Below are positions 22,018 through 24,840 of a stretch of 24,840 nucleotides of DNA, piece after piece (position 1 is the first letter of the stretch; each line of letters starts with the position of its first letter). Below the pieces are notes generated by a model that saw only the letters and a list, made by a program, of their open reading frames with translations, made no database searches and was not told where the DNA came from. Both the position numbers and the translations under genes were made by a program. The stretch is from an uncultured Gemmatimonadaceae bacterium (lineage in GTDB: Bacteria > Gemmatimonadota > Gemmatimonadetes > Gemmatimonadales > Gemmatimonadaceae). The stretch is from assembly GCA_955652635.1 (NCBI GenBank), contig CATPBN010000102.1, positions 1 to 24,840 on the forward strand. Reading direction: 5' to 3'.

Positions 22018-23322
22018 TCATTTCTTAAGCGCCGCCTGAGCGAGCAGGTATCGTCTTTTCTCGAGCATTGCGTTCACATCCTGATCCAGCGAAGCCAGCA
22101 TCTGGTCAACAGTCTGCGCCTTCCGAATGGCCTGCTCTCCGTGCTCGAAGATCGTAGTCGCGATCTCCTCCCACTCCGGCACCTGTGGCAGCGGCATGAC
22201 GCGCTCGAGCTGGGTGCTAAACGCCCGCGCGTACTTGTTATTGGCCAGCGCGCTATCCTGCCACGCGCTTATCCTCGGCGGCAGATCCCCCGTGAGCTTA
22301 TAAAACTCCAGCTCGAGCTGCGGCCGCGACAGATACTCCATGACCTTCCACGCTTCTGCCTTGTGCTGCGATGCGGCGAAAAGCGAGAGACTCGATCCTC
22401 CCGCCATCGACACGCCCAGACCATTGATGCCCGGCATCGGCGCGGTCGACCATTTGTTCTGTACCGATGAATCGAGGCGATTCTTGAGCTCACCAATGTA
22501 CCACGGGCCCGAGATGAACATCGCGATGTTCCCACGCTCAAATTCCTGAAATAGATTCGACACCTGGCTCGTGCTTACCGGCGACGCGAGTCCCTGACGA
22601 TAGAAGCCGATGTAGTAGTCGAAGCCCTTCCTGAACGCCGGCTCTTCGAAGGCGCCGTAGCGTCCGCCATCGCGGAGAATAGTCGAGCCGGCCTCGAGGG
22701 CGAAATCAACGGGCTGCGGCCACTCGTTGGTCGGCATCAGCAGTGGAAATTGTCTGGCCGACATTTGCGATTTCATCTTCTTCATCGCGGTGACCCAATC
22801 TGCCCAGGTCGTCGGGAACGTCTTGTAGCCCGCCTTGGCGAGAAGATCGGTGCGGTAGAAGATCAACTTGGTGTCGACGTACCACGGAACGCCGTACGTC
22901 TTTCCGTTGACGACGTTCGTCTTCCAGATCCCGGGAAAGAAATCGTCGCGCCGAATCTCCTTCGATCGCGCGACGAACGAGTCGAGCGGCGCCAGAGAGT
23001 TGAGCGCGACGAACTCCGGCACCCATGTATTGCCGAGCATGGCGATGTCGGGTGTGGATTCCCCGACGTAGGCGGTGAGGAGTTTCTCGTGCGCCGCAGT
23101 CCACGGGATCTGCTGGACTTCGACGTGGATCTCGGGGTGTTCTTTCTCGAATCCGGCGATGAGCTGGGAGAGGACTTCCCCCTCTCGCCCCATCGCCCAG
23201 ACTCGGAGTGTTGTCTTGTTGCCGGCGGAGGCGCTCGAGCAGGACGCGACTATAACCGCGATCAGAATGCTCACAATCGCAGCGAACCCTGTTCGCACTG
23301 GACGCAGTACGTCAACCCGCAT
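22018..23322 (-). CDS. Sugar ABC transporter solute-binding lipoprotein (cluster 1 / family 1)
   Basis: This 434-residue extracytoplasmic binding protein begins with a signal peptide ending VIVASC (Cys28), so it is lipid-anchored. The mature part begins TTLRVWAMGREGEVLSQLIA and has the family-1 pattern: GFEKEHPEIHVEVQQIPW, TPDIAMLGNTWVPEF (aligned with the usual 'PDI.......F' segment), and FERGNIAMFISGPW, where the ligand-site GPW is typical of maltose- and glycoside-binding proteins. It captures an oligosaccharide for the two permeases encoded next. Aromatic residues abound in the probable ligand cleft, as expected for sugar binding. The ATG at 23322 has no clear Shine-Dalgarno sequence. The substrate is inferred only from the locus. 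Confidence 0.94.
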   Translation of the reverse strand: MRVDVLRPVRTGFAAIVSILIAVIVASCSSASAGNKTTLRVWAMGREGEVLSQLIAGFEKEHPEIHVEVQQIPWTAAHEKLLTAYVGESTPDIAMLGNTWVPEFVALNSLAPLDSFVARSKEIRRDDFFPGIWKTNVVNGKTYGVPWYVDTKLIFYRTDLLAKAGYKTFPTTWADWVTAMKKMKSQMSARQFPLLMPTNEWPQPVDFALEAGSTILRDGGRYGAFEEPAFRKGFDYYIGFYRQGLASPVSTSQVSNLFQEFERGNIAMFISGPWYIGELKNRLDSSVQNKWSTAPMPGINGLGVSMAGGSSLSLFAASQHKAEAWKVMEYLSRPQLELEFYKLTGDLPPRISAWQDSALANNKYARAFSTQLERVMPLPQVPEWEEIATTIFEHGEQAIRKAQTVDQMLASLDQDVNAMLEKRRYLLAQAALKK

Positions 23323-23329
23323 TATTCTG

Positions 23330-23339
23330 AAGATATCTT
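23330..23339. promoter_or_regulatory. Palindrome AAGATATCTT in the divergent gap, candidate shared -10 or operator
   Basis: The gap between the binding-protein gene (minus) and the small lipoprotein gene (plus) is 33 bases. It contains the perfect ten-base palindrome AAGATATCTT, which reads TATCTT in both directions and could serve as a -10 for either gene or as an operator half-site. No clear -35 partner was found, so this is tentative. Confidence 0.35.
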
Positions 23340-23355
23340 AAAGCCGGAGGTTCGC

Positions 23356-23790
23356 ATGCGCCTGGTCTGTAAGGGAGTCTTTCTCACTGTACTCGTCTCA
23401 ACCCTCGCGTGTCGCAGCGTTTCGGAACCCGCCAGGATCGCTGCGGATTTCGTCCTCGACAACATCAACGGCAGACCGCTGCCCACTTTCGTTTCGCCAA
23501 TCCCGGAGGCGCCATCCATAGTTTCTGCGACCTTGCACTTCGATCGTTCCGGCAAAGTAGTCACGACTGAACTCCAACGGGACATGAGTCAGAGTGAGGT
23601 CAGAGTAACGTACACACTGGACTACAGAATCTCAGGCAACAGAGTGGAAATCGGCTGCTTTGGTCCAGATTCGGCAAGCGCACTGTGCGTCGCAGGCTTC
23701 TCAGGCACAATTTCTGGTGACGGGCTGAGCCTGACGATAGGCGCGGACCAATCAGTCATTTACAATTACAAAATCGCCCCTACTCTCTGA
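23356..23790 (+). CDS. Small exported protein or lipoprotein of unknown function
   Basis: This codes for 144 residues from ATG 23356, with a perfect GGAGG five bases upstream; the frame is open further left but that part lies inside the antisense of the binding-protein gene. The first 19 residues form a signal ending STLAC (Cys19), so the product is probably a lipoprotein. The remainder is all-beta in character (for example VSATLHFDRSGKVVTTEL and VRVTYTLDYRISGNRVEIGC) with a possible disulfide between two Cys in CFGPDSASALC. I do not recognise a family. It lies inside the carbohydrate locus on the opposite strand and is convergent with the glucanase gene. Confidence 0.85.
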   Translation: MRLVCKGVFLTVLVSTLACRSVSEPARIAADFVLDNINGRPLPTFVSPIPEAPSIVSATLHFDRSGKVVTTELQRDMSQSEVRVTYTLDYRISGNRVEIGCFGPDSASALCVAGFSGTISGDGLSLTIGADQSVIYNYKIAPTL

Positions 23791-23802
23791 ACTGTGATTC
23801 TC

Positions 23803-23858
23803 CGGGCTTTACCGGCAGTCAATTCCCCAGCCAACCGCCGGTAAAGCCCGCCTTTCTT
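23803..23858 (+). terminator. Hairpin between convergent lipoprotein and glucanase genes
   Basis: CGGGCTTTACCGGC at 23803-23816 is perfectly complementary to 23837-23850, with a 20-base loop. CCTTTCTT follows on the plus strand, giving a usable U-rich tail. The right arm and loop lie inside the 3' end of the convergent glucanase gene (stop at 23819-23821). It should terminate the plus-strand gene; no T run exists for the minus strand. Confidence 0.7.
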
Positions 23859-24840
23859 AGACCTGCCACGATGTACGGATTGTTGCGCACCGTCTTCCAG
23901 ATCAGATCGGAGCGATAGTTCTCGATCATCGCGATGATCGGCCCCTGATCGATTCCCAGATAATCCGTATCGAACCAGCCTACTCCAGCGACGACGCGCC
24001 CGTGATGTGGCGTGATCGGTAGCTGAAACGTCGGGTTATAGGAATCAACAAAACCGTAATTGGTAAATAGATTGTCTCCGTATTTCTCGCGGATCGCGAC
24101 AAGTGCGGGCACCGCTATTTCTGGAGCGAACGGGACCGATCCGCCAGGGGCGGTGGGAGCTAAAGTGCCGTCGTCCATCACGTAGTCCGCCGCTGCGCCA
24201 CGGGCGGTGTAGGTGTGGAATTGCCTGCTGATTCCGTCGATGACAACTGTGGTGTCGTGCGGGCCATCGTCCGCGGTCAATCCCCAGACGTTTGCGCCGT
24301 AGTCCCGCCAATGCCCTGGATTGTCGATTGCGTAGGACCGCTGGGAGTTGGTGGCTCGCCTCGAGTTCTCGAAGTAGTCGATCCCTTTCCCACGCATGTA
24401 CGCGTCCTGTATTCCGCGGAAGTCAATCCAGACGTGTGAATACTGGTGCCCGAACAGCGACGGAAAATTGGCGAGCGGCTGCCCGTAGAAATTCAGCCAG
24501 ACGTAGGTTCCGGTCCACGCCGTCCAGCCGGCTGGATCGATCGAGTGCGTTGGCGAGCCGAGCGCGAGGATGTAAACGATCATTCCCTCGTCGTAACCCT
24601 TCCAGTCGGAGTTGATGAACCCGGATTCCGGATGCCACCCCATGCTTACCAGGGGCGCATGGTTTACAGCCCACTGCCAGTCGATGCGCAGATAAATCGA
24701 GTCGGCGTAGGCGCGGATAGCATTCTCCGTTGGATCCGCACCCGTGAAGTACGACTGGCAAAAGAGAACGCCACCGAGCAACAGTGACGTATCTATGGTA
24801 GAGAGCTCGACCTGCTGGAATCGGTAGCCCGTCTGCATGC
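23819..24840 (-). CDS. PF10091 'glycoamylase'-domain protein, GH144-like beta-glucanase (partial)
   Basis: At least 340 codons are visible and the frame runs off the right edge; the ATG at 24838 is internal, since the family needs a signal peptide and a segment before this point. The sequence carries the PF10091 pattern: TGYRFQQVELSTIDTSLLLG at the left of the domain, WHPESGFINSDWKGYDEGM, TYVWLNFYGQPLANFPSLFG with HQYSHVWIDFRG, WGLTADDGP, and a C-terminal half ending AGLRKAGFTGGWLGN. Family GH144 of endo-beta-1,2-glucanases belongs to this domain group, although the Pfam name says glucoamylase. It probably cleaves a beta-glucan outside the cytoplasm and supplies oligosaccharides to the neighbouring transporter. 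The specificity assignment to beta-1,2-glucan is inference. Confidence 0.85.
   Translation of the reverse strand, partial: MQTGYRFQQVELSTIDTSLLLGGVLFCQSYFTGADPTENAIRAYADSIYLRIDWQWAVNHAPLVSMGWHPESGFINSDWKGYDEGMIVYILALGSPTHSIDPAGWTAWTGTYVWLNFYGQPLANFPSLFGHQYSHVWIDFRGIQDAYMRGKGIDYFENSRRATNSQRSYAIDNPGHWRDYGANVWGLTADDGPHDTTVVIDGISRQFHTYTARGAAADYVMDDGTLAPTAPGGSVPFAPEIAVPALVAIREKYGDNLFTNYGFVDSYNPTFQLPITPHHGRVVAGVGWFDTDYLGIDQGPIIAMIENYRSDLIWKTVRNNPYIVAGLRKAGFTGGWLGN

Noticed and set aside
22750..23355. Upstream extension of the small exported protein gene at 23356
   Set aside because: The frame is open but lies antisense to the binding-protein gene, while GGAGG five bases before ATG 23356 and the signal peptide fix the start there.
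246..24818. CRISPR arrays, transposases, integrases and attachment sites
   Set aside because: I looked for regularly spaced direct repeats and for recombinase motifs on both strands and found none; the only repeats are the terminator pair and the two palindromic elements.

Overview
The window reads as a single GC-rich bacterial chromosome segment with dense, well-formed genes, many lipoprotein signals, a TonB-dependent receptor tail and a Tat-linked GMC dehydrogenase pair. That mix suggests a diderm soil-type bacterium. Gemmatimonadota is my best guess, by inference from gene content only; there is no rRNA or other marker here to prove it. I see no tRNA, rRNA, CRISPR array, transposase or integrase.

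Left part (1-2606, mostly + strand): the tail of an outer-membrane receptor, a small lipoprotein, and then the most striking locus. A 27-residue leader peptide rich in Phe and Tyr codons is followed by mutually exclusive antiterminator and terminator hairpins. Downstream is a gene that fuses prephenate dehydratase (N-terminal) to an AroH-fold chorismate mutase (C-terminal), with the AroH domain where the Phe-sensing ACT domain normally sits. The sequence therefore suggests that feedback on Phe synthesis is exerted by attenuation rather than by an ACT domain on this enzyme.

Middle part (2599-13674): a four-gene minus-strand operon (lipoprotein, two ABC ATPases, one double-FtsX permease) is held together by four-base stop/start overlaps. 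Upstream of it on the same strand lies a two-gene sugar or alcohol dehydrogenase unit (Tat-exported gluconate-dehydrogenase subunit-3-like protein and GMC flavoprotein). Then come + strand genes for a membrane-anchored unknown protein, a PEBP-family lipoprotein, an exported TPR protein and a VOC-fold protein.

Right part (13973-24840): a carbohydrate locus. On the minus strand lie a solute-binding lipoprotein, two permeases and a very large exported multidomain glycosidase-like protein (an operon), a separate MsmX/UgpC-type ATPase, and, at the right edge, a partial PF10091/GH144-like glucanase. A GH1 beta-glucosidase is on the + strand. Together they suggest extracellular or periplasmic cleavage of a beta-glucan, uptake of oligosaccharides and cytoplasmic hydrolysis to glucose. 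A beta-1,2-glucan is a reasonable but unproven substrate.

Two related palindromic repeats of about 270-290 bp fill the two convergent gaps in the right part (13684-13956 and 16470-16759). They match no element I can name. A nearly identical terminator is also used twice in the first 1.2 kb.
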